In this document: positions 34,894 through 49,536 of the stretch, piece after piece | How the letters are laid out: every line of letters begins with the position of its first letter | Numbering within the stretch: position 1 is the first letter of the stretch | Assembly: GCA_023974075.1 (NCBI GenBank) | Contig: CM043792.1 | Span: 18,608,824-18,672,823 of the forward strand | DNA: 64,000 nucleotides | DNA from: Chaenocephalus aceratus | Lineage: Eukaryota > Chordata > Actinopteri > Perciformes > Channichthyidae | Direction: 5' to 3' | The notes under the pieces: model-generated | What the model was told of the DNA's origin: nothing | Databases searched by the model: none | Seen by the model: only the letters and a program-made list of their open reading frames with translations | Made by a program: the position numbers and the translations under genes

Positions 34894-37800
34894 GTGAGTC
34901 CCTCCTCACTCACTGTTGCTTTCGATGACATACAAACAGACAGTGAAGATGCAAATTCACGAGCTCTGATTTTGTTGTTTGTCTGGCTTGTGTTTGTGCG
35001 CGCGCATGCGGACAGTTTGTGCATTTGCACGCGCAACAAACTACTAAATGCGTTGTAATGGAAATACGCATTCATGACCTCATATGATATGTGAACTGTC
35101 CTAGTGTGTATTCTGGAACAGGCCTTTTCACTGACTGCATGGCTCATATCCACGAATGACATGTATGACGAGAGAGACGTGTGTGAGAAAAAATTGGGGA
35201 AATAAATTGATTTGGATTATCCAATTGTGCCCATATGCACAGTTAAAACTTTTCTTTTATCGACTGTTTGTTATTCTTTTGTTTATCTCATATTTGTTTG
35301 GCAATACAAGTTAATCTAACCTTGGCAATAAGAGGAGCATTAACTGTAGCACAAGCTGTTGACAGGGCTACTTGATCCGGTTAAACGTGCCGCTTTCACT
35401 TAAATATACTCAATTAAACCGGTCTAATCGGACCCCATTGCAGTGTTCATTTGTGTGTTGGGTTCATTCCCCCGCTGGCCCCTGTTGATGACCCCAGATT
35501 TGGAAGAAAATGCGCAGGCACCTTGCGGCTTATTCGCGGTGGGTTAAGCTCTGAGTCAGAGCCTGGGGCCCCTTTCGGCTGAGAACAAGGAGCAGATAGA
35601 TTAGGACTGATGAATGAAGATCTACTGCCTCTATCTGCAACACAATGATACGGTTATGAGAGGATTTGAATGCTAATGTGAAGTGTTTCAGAGCAATCCG
35701 AGCGGCTGGGACTGGCGGGGGAGATTGCTGGCAGTGTGTGTGCTGTGGACCAGCTGGATGATCTCCTGAGTTTATGAGAGAGAGAATACATTATTAATGG
35801 GGTGTTGGAAGGTGTAATGGGGCACTGGGGCAGGATTAGACAAGAAAAATGTAGGGGGTAATGTTGAGCTGCTGTGTGTATGGGGTCTAACAAAGAGGGA
35901 TTGGGGGGAGCACTGAGAGACCCTTCCAACACTTCAAGTTTCGGTAGATTTGCATGAGAGGAAGGGAGAATATCAAGGATCATTTATACATAGGAAATGT
36001 TGGACTGATAAGACATTTTTGTTTAACACATAGCTGTGTCATTACATATTTCCTGATCCCCACAGGCCAATTAATCACTGCTATTTGGCTGCTTGCATTT
36101 TATGTTGTATGATTTTTATTCACACACCGATATTACATTTAACGCTTACCTGTAAACTTCCCCACCATCGTAGCTCAATGACCATGACACATACGGTTTA
36201 TGAGCCCTTGCGTCTGAGAAGGTTCTTTCCAATAGATCCAAAAAAGGGCTACAGAAGTCAAACTTTAAGAGGATGGTAAGCTTTTTATGTTTCCTGTAAA
36301 GATTTGTATGTTATCCTTTATATTCTCGGTTTTATGCTAAATAGTGAGGAAGTGAGGTGTCTCTACCAGCTGATCATATACTGAATGCAACAGCACCAGT
36401 CACTGCAAGGCCCCGGCTTCACGAGAGGCTTGTCACATGGTATCACATTTAAAAGCAAGGTCTTCGAGCCCAGGGCAGCTCTTCCAAATATCAAGACATC
36501 TCACTGCTGCAAAAGCGAGGCAAAAAATGTCAGTGAAATGTGTTCGTCTTGAACTTTGTGGCTGTCACCCCACCCCCCAACCAAGGAGTTAGCCAAGTTG
36601 AAATGTAAAGTCAGACTGTTTCCTTACAGAGAGACATTTCTTGAGAATCTGGTCATTCAAAGGAAATCCAGAAAATTGCGCACTTGTTTGTTGTGTTTTT
36701 TTTTTCTGTACTAAACGAGTGAACTCCTGGAAATAGAAGGAAAACATGCTCAACTCAGGTCAAATCTCCTTTGAAGTCTTGAAGGATCAAAGGCATGACA
36801 CCTCTTGACCTTAAATACATTTAAATAAAATGGTTCAATGATTCAAATGGAAGTCAACACAGATTAGTCAATGGGTGCTGGAATGTTTTATTCAGGTCAT
36901 TCCCCCTTCAAGTCTGCCCCTGTAACAGCTCCCTGTTTAGGCTGTTTCACTGATGGCTTCAAGCTCTTCTTTGTGGTTGGCCAGAGGAAAGCCCTTTACT
37001 CAAATCCAACTTTTTCCCTGTAAGAAAGTTCAAATCATCCAGCCTCCTTTTGCAACCTGTCAGAAGAATAAAGAAATGAAGGATATCTTATATTTTTCAC
37101 GAATCTGAGGATAATAAGCAAGGAAAGCTTCTGATCACTGTTAACACATTTTAACCGTCAACCATGCTTTGAACACATAGTCACATGTGTCCCACAAACT
37201 GGGTGCTGCTGACTCCTGACTGTGTTGCAAATTAAGCACCGGCTGAGCGATTCAAGTCATTTGAGGAATCAGGCCAGGCTGCTCTTTAATTTTCGAGGCA
37301 CACCACTTATGCATGGCCGATGAGCTTGATGAAAACGAGCAAGCAGGTTAACAGGGACATGGTAAATTACACCTGCACACCTGGCCTAGAGGGAAGGTGT
37401 GACTTTGAGATAATGCTCAGCCCCCCACCGCTCCAGCACAGTTGGAGTCATGGAGCCATTGCAGATTATATCCAGAGCAGATGTGGAAAAGTAACAACAA
37501 ATCCTCTCAAAACAAACACACGGGGTGGGAAAGGACACGACAGGAGTCCAGCATATAAACGATTACCCCCTAAAATATTTCCCAATGTCACTGATTTGTG
37601 AATCAAATGAAGCCAGGATGCTTGTGATCTGGTTAAAGTGCTTGCCTTTCCTTGTCCCCTTACTGTACCTTAAAGGACAAAAGACTGCATTAATTCTGAG
37701 GGACGTCTCTGCTGCTACATTAGAATGCAAAGAGAGTAACAGTAGCCCTATTTGGTGTCTGTATGAGTGTGCATGTGTGCATGCTTGAGTTCATGCACAA

Positions 37801-39978
37801 ACACTCATTTCTGTTAATGGAAGAGCCGGAGAGAAACGGAGATTATAGATGACACTAAAACTGCTCTAATCAGGGCAAGCCGGTCGCTGATCTCTTCACA
37901 GGGCAAGGGTGTCGATGATTGATGGCGGCAAGACTTGCTGATGTACACAGGTTGAAGGGTGAAGGGAGAGTCACTGATCAACAATGAGAGGCTGAAAACT
38001 GTGGGGACACCCTCCAGCAGTCCCTTTGAATAATGCAGCAGGACAAGCTCACTTTTGAGACACTGGGATCCCATCCCTGTCCCTGCCGGTCGCCACGTGC
38101 TCACGCCATGCCTGACCCGCGGGGACACAGATCTGAGTTTCTGTTTTTGCGCATGATATGGCACAATTTGAATCTCAGTTACCGGGGGGGCTGGCGCTGC
38201 ATGAGCACTGACCCATCCACAGCAGAAATGCTAAGCTGCCTATGACGGCGCGGTGGATATAATTAGCAGTGATTGGCTTGATTGAGTCTCCCGCCCAGGC
38301 CTGGGTGTTGGCCCTTCGGGGATCATGATGACTGTCCGGGCATTAATTATTAAATAATAGTTTGAGGAATGGCAATGGTTAATGACACAAAATGAATGCC
38401 ATCATCCATTGAATTGACATAATTAGAAATGGTGAGATTTCCCTTGAGGAATTGATTCTCATCATGACCTACAGTGGAGCGGGATGCTGGAAGAATTGAC
38501 TGAGGCGAGTCCTTTCCACTCCCTCCTCATGAGCTCCTGAATGCGCCGTGGGAGAGCGGTCTGGCGGAGTTTGGCGAAAAAGATCTGATCATGCGTTTGT
38601 GAAGAAGGTCGAAAGAAAGCTGCCATCAGTAACGAGAGCGACTGAAACAGTCGGGGTGCTTTATGCCGTTTGAAATGAGCTGGCCAGAGAGAGCGGTCAG
38701 CCCTGCGTGTCTGATATTGAGTTTGGCAAAGAGTAGCGATATTATCTTCCCCTGGTTAGATTAAGTATTAGTAAATGTGATTGGGTAATGAAAGCGGTCA
38801 AGCCTCAGTGACCATGCTTTGCTGCCACTGTTGGCTTGGCTGCATCAAGGCACAGAGTCTTGAGGGAGTTTGTTTCGGGTCAGTGATAGCATAAGAGTTC
38901 AATACAGCATTGCAGAGTCTGGCTCCTCTGTCTGCCTCACTGACTGGCTGCGCTGGCTGGAGGCACAACAGTCGTAGCATACTGATGATGATGATGATGA
39001 TGACAGTATACATATTGATGATGTACAAAGCAAGACACTTATAGCAGTAAACATGAAATTACAACCTTAATGACCAAAGTGTGATGCTTAACAGGTTTTT
39101 TTTTTTTTATTTCCTTGTTGATTTTTCCACTTGTGAATCAAGCCTGACACAGACAGGTTTGGTTGCCACGGCTTGTCGCACAAAATGATACGTAATCAAA
39201 TGTCCTTTTTTTTTTCTGGTTCGAGTTAGTCATATTTTTTAGGGGCAGCAGTGGTGATGTCATGGTAAGATGGTGGTTTCAGAGGAGGGTGACGGTACAT
39301 GCAAGCAGTCCCTGGAGACACAGTGGAGGAAGTTAGTGAAGCTAGGCGCCATAGCTACATCACAGATTTAGCTGTATGGTTAGAACGATTACTCTCAGTG
39401 CCATCATGTGAACCTGCACATGCCTCCACTGTTTGTGTTCCCATTCCCTGGACTCTCTGCGGTATATGTAGAGTGTTGACTCAGTTGTACTAGTTTATTT
39501 ATATATTTTGGCCCTCTTGCACTTTTCTCTTGTGGTAGCTTTGAATTGGGCGGTGCAGCGGTGAGGCGCCCAGGCTCAGATATCCCTGTGTAAACTATTG
39601 AAATAAAGGCTTTTAACTGGTACAGTATGGTGTACTATTTGCCTGTACCCCAGGTGAGTCATGATCTGATCTAGTCTTTTTTCAATTGAGAAAGTTAGAA
39701 ATTATAAAAAACTTATTTTGAGCCTTCAGAGACACTTTCCCTCTCAGCTGTGTGACTGTGGTGACCTATGTCTAATAATACATCAAACTGACCAACAATT
39801 GTTCTGTCAGGAATCCGTCATTGAATCCCTCAGAGAGGTTGTCATGTGTAGGTTCGGTGAGGCACGCACAGATTAGATCCAGGAACTTTCCCGTTACATT
39901 AGTTTTGGGAGCTTCGGAGCAGGGCCAAGGATGCCACGAACCCCCGCCGACGTGACGGAGACACGCAAGATGGTGAGT

Positions 39979-40006
39979 GGTTACTATGGCAGGTTACTAT
40001 GGCAAC
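39979..40006. promoter_or_regulatory. tandem RFX/X-box-like motif
   Basis: The 13-mer GGTTACTATGGCA occurs twice head to tail (39979-39991, 39992-40004). The second copy completes GTTACTATGGCAAC, one mismatch from an X-box palindrome GTTRCCATGGYAAC. A donor-like AAGATG|GTGAGT sits a few bases upstream, and a CpG-containing, purine-rich stretch surrounds it. Confidence 0.4.
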
Positions 40007-40493
40007 CTCAGGTCTCTGTGAGAGCTTCCATTTCGCACAGCGTGGGAGAGAGAGAGAGAGAGAGAAAAAAAGAGAGAGGAGAGAAGAACCCGCGGAGAGG
40101 AGAAGGGAGGAGAAATCAGCAGAGGAGGTGAGATGTGGAAATAAACAAGGTATAGGAACGAAAAGGGGGAAAGAGAGGAGCAGATGCAGACGAGAAAGAA
40201 AAGGAGAGGACTGTCAAAAAGAGAAAAGTGATGGAGAGGTGTGAGTGATGGGGTGCGACTGAGGTGTGAGAGAAGCAGACCGAGGGGCAGGGGAGACGAT
40301 CACGTGGCCCTTTAGACCAGATCTTCTGGAATATTTCAGCGCTGCTTTGTAATCACTCTGCTGCCGCACAGTGTGTTTCCACTCTTTATCTCTCCTTCGC
40401 TCTCCTTCTCTTTTTCTTTTCTCTCCCTCACCTCTCGGATTTAGTTGGCACAGCGCTCTGATGCGAGAGACATTGTGTCAGTCTTGGTGACTG

Positions 40494-40507
40494 GTCTCCA
40501 TGGAGAC
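40494..40507. promoter_or_regulatory. 14-bp perfect palindrome resembling an X-box
   Basis: GTCTCCATGGAGAC is its own reverse complement and has the CCATGG centre of RFX sites, though the outer halves differ from the GTTRCC consensus. Confidence 0.25.
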
Positions 40508-41928
40508 GTCCATCAGTCAGTCCATGTCAGTGCTCCGTGGTCAAAGCCTTATCGTGTTTGTCAGTGTGAGTGTTTATCTGTCTGTGTATTAGTCAGTGTG
40601 TCACTCATAGAGAAGGCTGGGGCGAGGCAGGGATGGATTGGGCCAAGAGAGTGTTGCTTATCACGCCATTTGTTTGTTTGTGAAAAGACAGCCATTTAAA
40701 CATAAAAGCGTCAGGTGCTGCGTACAGTCATGGAGCTGGATATGCACAGACAGTTGGAAACATCATTTAATCGTATCCCCCTCTTTTCCACATGTTGCAC
40801 CACACTCTAAATGTTTATTCCCCCTTTTTCAATTCTGAAATCCTAATTAAAAACGAAGCTCTGTTACAGTGTAAGATCAGTTACTGTTCACTGCAGAGTA
40901 GTGCTGATGTTGCTCTACTTTTTCTTCTGCATATCTTTAATGTTATCTGGTCCATTCAATGCAATATGCCATCATGTACGGCAATATGACTGTCACACAA
41001 TATGTTACTACATCACTACAATGCATTGATATTATCATTCTTCTTTGAAATGCCTCTCTTTTAAACACTTATGATTTACAGATGTGTAACTGTGTTATTT
41101 ATACACAAGGGTTTCCATTACTTTTTTCAGTACGTTGAAACTACTAATTTCTCTAAAATGAGTCGTGTGAGGGAGGGCCATAGCTCCATTTGTGCCATCC
41201 TAAATTGATGACCTTGACCTTGAGTTGTACACTTATGATTGCAATGTCTTTACTCATTCTGACAACGTGTGTATGCACTTTGCCCAGGTAGAGCAGTTGA
41301 TTGTGTGTTCCTGATGAAAGTTAGAGAGACTTGACTTGTTCACTTTAAAAATGCCACCTGTAACTCTGAAGTGTTGCTGTTGCACAGAGTTGTTGAAGCA
41401 GAGTTTCTTTAAATTCTTCTCAAGATAGTCGAAAACATTTTAACTGAAGTCTAAAATAGTGCTGAATGTTTCAAATGAGCATTGCACAAACAATTTGTTT
41501 TAGTTAAATATTTGTATTTTAAGGCTCCTGTAGGAGTAGTTGCCATGGCTGTAATGACTCAAAGCCCCATGATCTTTGTGTGGCTGCAAAACATTCTCTG
41601 TTCAATAGATACATTGATTTCAGTATGATATATACAAAGATTCCCCTCATGTACTGAAACTTTCTGAAAGTAATCCATTTAATTTTTAAGTAAACCTGAC
41701 ATATAAAATATGTATCTACCGGTTCTAAGGGAAAACATTTTAAAACAAGGTATGTAGACTTAAACACCAAGTCCTGTATATGTTACTCTCAGACATGTCA
41801 TTTTTATAATGAGACACACACACTGACTGCAAGTTCAGTCTGAGCCCATCACAGAAATGTCACCAGATGCACACACACACAATCACATGGAGTCAGAGTT
41901 GACGCGTACAGTTTGACCTCCCCCACAG

Positions 41929-41930
<2 letters not shown>

Positions 41931-42006
<76 letters not shown>
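41931..42006. repeat. (CA)n microsatellite
   Basis: 38 AC units without interruption. Confidence 0.95.
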
Positions 42007-42008
<2 letters not shown>

Positions 42009-43323
42009 ACTCTCTCTGTCTTTCTCCCTAGCACGAAAAAAGGAAAGCGAGGGCAGCATGAAACGAAAAAATGCTGAACCAAGTCCTCCTCTCCAAAACA
42101 GCTGGGAGCAACACACGCTCAGCTCAGAAACCCTGGTAAAAGGTTTCAGAGCAACCCAAACATTGTGCCGTTTACATTGCTTTGTAAATGGCTGAGAGAC
42201 ATTTTGATTAGCTGCTGGCTTCCCCCTCAGCTCACAGGAATCGAGTGTATCAATACACTTAACAACATTAAATACGAATTAATTGTTCACAAAATCGGCG
42301 CCACAACCAGGCAATGCCCACTGAACGGACAGTAATAAGTAGATTTCATTTGAAGTTGAGAGCAGGCGTAGTGAATGGGAAGATGTTAAAATTAAAAAGA
42401 CTTTTATCACAGCATAATGACGAGCAGTATGAAGCCCCCAGTTAGGGATTTGAACATGTGGGGTAGGTAATGTAATGTCTGTTAATGAGAGTGCTTTAGC
42501 GGGGTGATGAACACAGTGACTTTTAATCTGCAGCTCGTGGCCCCCTCTAAAAGGGAGGAGGTCCCCGCTCCTGTAGGAGCAATTCTGAATAGATCATGGC
42601 TTGTCTCCGCATCCTGCATCCTAATGAGAGCAACGGTGCGTCTTTGGACACTTTGAGTGGGAGGACGAGGTAGGAGACAGAAACAGTGCAGAGGGGGCTG
42701 CAGTATATCCTATTCGACAAGGATGAGTGGTGATTAAAATGTGGAACACTGAATGCTCCAGTTTAAGAAACCTCATCAGGCTGTTGTGCTGTTTTCTAAA
42801 AATAAGCGCGTATTGTAATAATGTTCCAATAATGAGACTGAACAGTTTGTTGAAGCCAAAAAAGCGTGGTAGTGTAAAGGCATCTAAGGCTGGATGTCCT
42901 GTCATGAGATGACATTAAGAAGCTTAATAAGTAAACAGGGTGGAAATGAGGAGGAGTTTCTGTCTAATTAATTGTTTATCACAATATCATAAGCTCAATT
43001 GACCTTCTGTTCTGAGGAGCACAGAATAAGAGATTAGCTCAACTGGTAACAAGGCGTTATAAGACATCAACATTGCATTTAAAGTACATTATAGATTTAT
43101 ATTTACAGGGCCATTACGGAATCCAGTTTCAGGAAAAATGACTTGCAAAGTTATTATGGAAATCATACAGTAGTATTTGTATTCACTTCAGTAATATTCA
43201 GTAGCTTTGATTTATTTTGTTCAAAATCTGAAAAATATATTCCCCAAAATATAATGGTTCCTGTTCTTAAACAGTTAGGACCCCGATCCTGCAGTATATT
43301 ATAAAAGAAAACACTTATATTAC

Positions 43324-43325
<2 letters not shown>

Positions 43326-43359
<34 letters not shown>
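43326..43359. repeat. (AT)n microsatellite
   Basis: About 17 uninterrupted AT units in AT-rich intronic DNA. Confidence 0.9.
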
Positions 43360-43364
<5 letters not shown>

Positions 43365-44025
43365 CACTATTTCCCTAATTTTTAACTAACTGCAGCTGGG
43401 GTTAAATTGAAGTACAGTTTATTATTTAGCAAAGTGAACAATTATTTAATTGTGAACTTAATGTGTTCCATATACTTCTTAAGACTCAGGCCTTATAACA
43501 AAACCGTAAAACATATATCAGGATGCAGAAAGGAAATGCCATGTTTGTCCGTGTGACATATTTGCAGATACTTATCTCTGCTTCAAAGTGATTCACGTCC
43601 TTAAACTGCAGGTTTATTACCTTAACAATACTAAGGAACCATGTTTGACCCTAAACCCCCCACCCCAACTCCCTTGTGTGTCTCATTGCAACATACCAGC
43701 CACTAAAGGATATTGGCTATCAGAGGCAATGGGTAGGTAGACTCAATGTGTTACATAAACTTATACTTGCTGGGAAATCACTGTGTCCACTAGAAGAAAA
43801 AAATCAATATCAAGTACAATAGTAATGTTTTCACCTGCATTTGTGAGCATGCTGGTATTACACACCCCTGTCCTTAAATCCCTGTGGAGGGGGGAGCTAT
43901 TGACTGGCATCATTGATTCACCTGTACTAACATCTAACGTCTGAATATTTCAATAACCTGGGGGGATCCTTCCCCTGGGAGCCGGACATGAATCAGGTAT
44001 AACTGAGGCAACACAAAGGACGTTA

Positions 44026-44214
<189 letters not shown>

Positions 44215-44408
44215 ACTAGGCCAGTGCCCGTCAAGCGTTCTTTCAGTGCCATAGGGTGGGAGGGTAAACAGTGGGGAGGAGGCACAGATAGAAGGAAGGA
44301 AGTGAGGGACTACCTCTGTCCCATCCTCCACAATACGACACAGTGGCCTCCCCTCCAACGCCCATTTGAAAACTATTCACATGCACCTTCTATCATAAAC
44401 CCTGTAGT

Positions 44409-44427
44409 CCCCCCCCCCCCCCCCCCC
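44409..44427. repeat. poly(C) run
   Basis: 19 consecutive C followed by AA and six more C. Confidence 0.9.
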
Positions 44428-46135
44428 AACCCCCCAAAAGATCATTAAAAAGAGAAAACCCTCTGCGTGACTCGGCTACCTCTGCAGAATATAAATGCTT
44501 TCTCTTAGGTTTTCCATTAAATTAGGGCTTTTGTTTCTCGATGCAGAGTTTCCCTTTTCATTTTTTAAAAGCCCCCATGTCTTTCATCCCAAAGTAAATT
44601 TTGCCTGGCGGTTAGTCAAATGCTTTAAATGTTTATAAGTGCCTGTGAAGAGTGTAAGCTTTAAGTGTGATAGACTACCCTGGGACCAGGACAGGGCTGA
44701 GTGTGAAGGAAACATGAGGCTCTGAGCAGAATGGGATACACATGAATGCTGGTTTGTGGCAGATTGGAGAAGGTCTGGATGGGATTATCATGGGCTGATT
44801 AAGGGGAAACTGTATCTATGGCTGGATGACTGTAAAATGATGCTGAAACCAATAAAATGCTATTATTTGAATTATTAAAACATGTTTGCTTAGGTGGCTT
44901 CATATTTAGTTTAGGTTAGTCTACTACATGATTCTGCTGCTCTTTTGCTCAGGTTGGGATAAACCAGATATTGCAGGCTAAGTGAGGAACCCCAGCCAAA
45001 TAAAACATTTTGAAGTTATTTTAACTGGCAGACACTGAGGGTATTAGCACTGATTTATCATATCCTAAATGTGTCTGTTCCATAAGAGCTGTGCGATAGG
45101 GGAGATCACACTTGTGATAGAGCAGCTCCTCTTCGGCCCTGAAAGGCCTGGAGAAATGAACGTCTGGGAAAGTGAAAGACCTCACTGCAGCATCGTACTT
45201 GATTGTATTGTGGTCCATCATATTCCCTTCTAATAAGAAGCAGTGAGATAAGACTGATTTGGTTTGACGCCTTGTGCTCAATGCAGTTCACTGGAGGGGC
45301 CGGCTTCTTTGGAAATCTGAATCACTTTCAGAAATGATGATTGAGCTGATGTGGTATTTAGAGGACGTTTGTCTGCTGGTCAAATGACTTTTGAATTATG
45401 AGAAATCTGAAAACGTCCACGTCTCCTGGTAAACTGTTGGATATTGCATGCCAAGACTTTAACATTTACCACAAAGGGAAAGTAAACTTTTAGCACTACA
45501 AAAAGTGACTGAGTTTTGATTGTCTTTCAGTGGTATTTGACAAATGTTGAAACCTGAAAGCGGCAATCATCAATATTTTATTGGCTTTATTGACATTGGA
45601 TCACATGACGTAATGATGAACCCACCGTGAATTTTAACTCGACTCCGAGGTTCACCTTAGCTCTATGGAGTTTCAAAGTGACACTGTGCGACTTTTCACA
45701 AAAGAAATGACAAATTGTAGAAATAAAAAGTTGAATTCAATGCTCCATTGGTGAGATAAATCAATGATACAGCCTCACTTGGTCTGGTATGACCAGTAAC
45801 TTATCGTATATCATAGCCAAACCGTTTAATATTCCTGTATAAATAGTGTGAATATTGACTGCTTTTTTTTGTCTTAATGCTGTGTCAAATGTTCTTGTTA
45901 TTTCATCATCATATTTATAATATTAAGCCTCATAGCTTTAGTTTTTAGTTGACTGAAATTCTGACCTTTTTATTTTCATCTTTGTCAAAGAAAAGTGTTA
46001 CTATTTTAGTAAAGCTTAATTTAAAGAAAACTGTTCATATGTTATCCTTTTTATTCACCATCAAATGTAATTGAACATTTCAGTCAATCTAGCCTTGCCA
46101 ACATATCGCCTTATTTATTTCTCCCAAACCCTCTT

Positions 46136-46136
46136 C

Positions 46137-46174
<38 letters not shown>
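46136..46174. repeat. (TTG)n microsatellite
   Basis: About 13 uninterrupted TTG units. Confidence 0.95.
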
Positions 46175-49100
46175 CACTTAACCCTAACTTCCATACTCCG
46201 AGCCCCTTTAATGTGCATTTATTGGCTAAAGAGGGAGATATATTCTTCCAAGAGTTCATGCAGACACAACCAGAGCTTTAGTTGACTTGCACTTACTTTT
46301 AGCACTATCACCAGATGACTGAGATCCAGTGTTTTCAGTGCTTATACACATGGGATAATTAAAGACGTGTATTTTAATCATTTTCGACATTGTTGAATGC
46401 ATTTGAAATCAATGACTATTCAAAGTTGTTATACCTTTTATCACTTACATAGTGTTTAAAACCGAACACATTGGATACAGTGGGATGATAATATAACCCC
46501 CAAATGTGTTGCAGTCCTACGAATAGAGTTCAAAAGAGTCTTCCCAAAGAGGGGGATGATCCTCTGTTCGAAACAAGGAATTCACTTTCCCCCGAGACTT
46601 CGCCCCCTAGCGATGCCTCGAGGTGCCAAGCCTGTGTCCTTTTTTTTTTTAGAGACATCCTCTCTTTGCTATTGGCATTCATACTAAAGTGTGAGAGTGT
46701 TGGAATGAACAGGAGGTGGATCTGTGTGCTTACCCTTGCCCTCTTCATGACACCCACTTCATTGATGCTGTTTAGACCAAAAGAGCCAATTTCCCTCAGA
46801 GTTCCTTTTTTATAGTGGTAAAATCTCTGGAACAGCAGCTACAGTACAACAACTCACTGCAACACAAGATAATAACACATATGCTTTCTGTGGAGTTTGA
46901 TCATTTAATTGATTAAAAAAGATTAAGAGCTTAAGCTTTTGTTGTTGATCAATATTGATATGGTCCATCATGGATCAGTGCTAGCTGATTTTTAAAAGTG
47001 ATTTGATTGAATTGATTCAGTAAATTGACTGAATATCAGCTGCCAGAAACCAGCATGTTTGGCACATATAACAGAAGTATCATCAGCAGCTGTGACACAG
47101 TAAACTTGCTCTCTGCCGGGGTGGTATAAAATCTGTCTTTGGTTATTATTTTAAATGACTTACATGTCTCAGAAATTGGGGTGTGAGAGAGCAGATATTC
47201 CCCTGTCTTAAAGCCTCACAGCCACAACCCTGACTTCTGAGATGTCACCGCGATCAGGAAAGGTCATGGCTCTATTCCCAAGCAACGCACACATCGACAT
47301 GATGAGCATTTCTCTACGTTGGCTACATGAGCTGCCATGTTGCCGTGTGCTGTGTCATTATTGATGTGCCTCCATGCTGATGTGCAGACAGGACACCGGA
47401 GAGAAAGAGCGTACTCTTGTCTGTTCGACTTGACGCTTGTTCGACTGTCAGCACATCTTTCTCTCTCGCCTTTCTCTCATTCTTTGTGTGTGTTCGAGAA
47501 GTTTACATCCAACCATCTGCCGCGCAGTAACTCTGCTTCTTTTCCCCACTCTGACATTATGGTTCTGTGGTCTGTACTGGAGGATAACATTATCCAAACT
47601 TAATTACCCTACCTTTAAAGGCTGACATTAATCTTTATGAAATAAAACTCCCAGGATACATCACATCAGCTAGGATCAACAACATAAAGATGGGGTCTTT
47701 TACCCTCTTCAACCCTAAAGAGCCTTTGGCGAGTTAAGCATACAGGGCAACCAAGCATCGCACAGACGCACACAAGTTGATTTTAAATTCTAGTCAAGAC
47801 CCTAAAGATATCAAATATGTCAGACTGAATTACGGTGAAGTACTGTATGTGTAAAAGTATTCATGGGGCATCTAGAATCTTTTATTTGATGGAATCATCC
47901 AGCTTTAAAAATGTGGTGTTGAATTTAATATCTTATAGAACAGAGAATATACTGTATATGTAATGCTGTCCAACAGTGTGGGAAAATGTTTTATTCAACT
48001 TCGAAGCTACTCTTTGAAGCTCAGGGGAACATTTTACAGGAGTACTGGGAACATTCTTGGTCGACAATTAAAGGGGAGAAAACCATGAATATGTATATAC
48101 AATAAAATATTTAAATATTATTTAAACTATTATAACATGATTATATATATATGACTCTGTGGTAATGCAGTGGAGAGCATTTGAAAACAATCTGAGCTCA
48201 AATGAAATCAAGGCCGTGATAGTTAACTGTTTAAAAGTAAATGCATACTTATGAGGTCTATGATGGAATATAATACAACCATTTATTTTTGTACCTATTT
48301 ATTGGAAACATAGGAAACATGGTTTAGTTAATAGTTGGTATAACAGCAAATTTTGTGACAAAATAAGCTACATTCAAATGTATACTCTGTTCTAACAAAT
48401 ACATTAGTAAAAACACTGCCGTTTCATTAAGTTTTTCCACACACACAAATAAAACAACGACTTATTTAATTTCACACAAATATGCAAATATGATCAGTTA
48501 TATTAAAGTGTAACCCCTGCAGGAAGTTGTCACCTTCTTTACTTAAAAAGTTCATTCTCAGTGTATTTCCACATCAGTAGCTTACTTATTGATAACTAAA
48601 ATGTCTCTCCACATAATGTCAATATGTCAAATTCCTAAACTGAGATTTAAGGTGGGCCAGATTAATATGAAAACAGGCTTTTTGAATCTAACTCTGCTCA
48701 TATATCATCGTGCACAGTGGAGCTCAAACACTCGAGAGAAATCAAGTCATTTCAACCCAAGCCCCCAATGTTTCCCTAACATTACCTTAACCTTACCAAA
48801 TTGTTCTTGTGCATAAACCTAAGAATAATTTCAGTCTATATCCGTTGTCCTGCCAATAGTAAAGTCTGTGTTTGTGTAATTATATATTTTTGGAGAACTT
48901 GTTGCTTAGTTCAAGGCGTTTAAGGAGCCGACTCTAACAAGCACATTTGTTTAGCTCTATATTTATTCTTTTAAATTACTGAAATTTATTTTTGTACTAG
49001 CCACAATCTCAGTGTGCTTACCTTTTATTTTGGCCCTTAATCATCACTGAGGAGAGATGACCTTGACCTTTGCACTGGTGATTTGTGGGCACTTGTCATT

Positions 49101-49383
49101 TGTGGCGACACACAGGACAAATTAAAGTGAATTCACCTTCACTGTAAACCACTGCGGGTCAGGCATCATCATCATCATCATCGTCAGCGCTAAGAACAGT
49201 AAAGGCCTGCTGTAATCAAGCCTCAAGGTTTTTTGGATAGTTGATGTCATTCACACTCATGTTTGGTCCGTGCCATTTGTATACGAGTGTGTATAGGGTG
49301 CTAATGACGGGGAGGAAGCGGTGGAGAGGGGTGGATGTGGAATTGGTATACAGCTGGACAGAGTGGGATACTGTGGTGAATAG

Positions 49384-49397
49384 GTAACCATGGTAAC
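49384..49397. promoter_or_regulatory. RFX/X-box-like palindrome
   Basis: GTAACCATGGTAAC differs at one base from the symmetrical X-box GTTACCATGGTAAC. It lies about 55 bp upstream of a GT tract and G-quadruplex motif. Confidence 0.4.
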
Positions 49398-49450
49398 TCA
49401 GTTGGCTAAGATTTGAATGCAGAGAGAGAGCAAAAGGGGGAAAGGAAGCT

Positions 49451-49451
<1 letters not shown>

Positions 49452-49529
<78 letters not shown>
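49452..49529. repeat. (GT)n microsatellite
   Basis: About 39 GT units leading directly into a G-tract array. Confidence 0.95.

Positions 49530-49536
<7 letters not shown>

Noticed and set aside
39299..39610. 64-codon frame followed by AATAAA, a possible small gene or processed copy
   Set aside because: The product matches nothing I recognise, and no promoter, target duplication or poly(A) tract frames it.
49141..49200. ATC repeat as a possible coding or regulatory array
   Set aside because: Short (ATC)n microsatellite of five to six units with no context.
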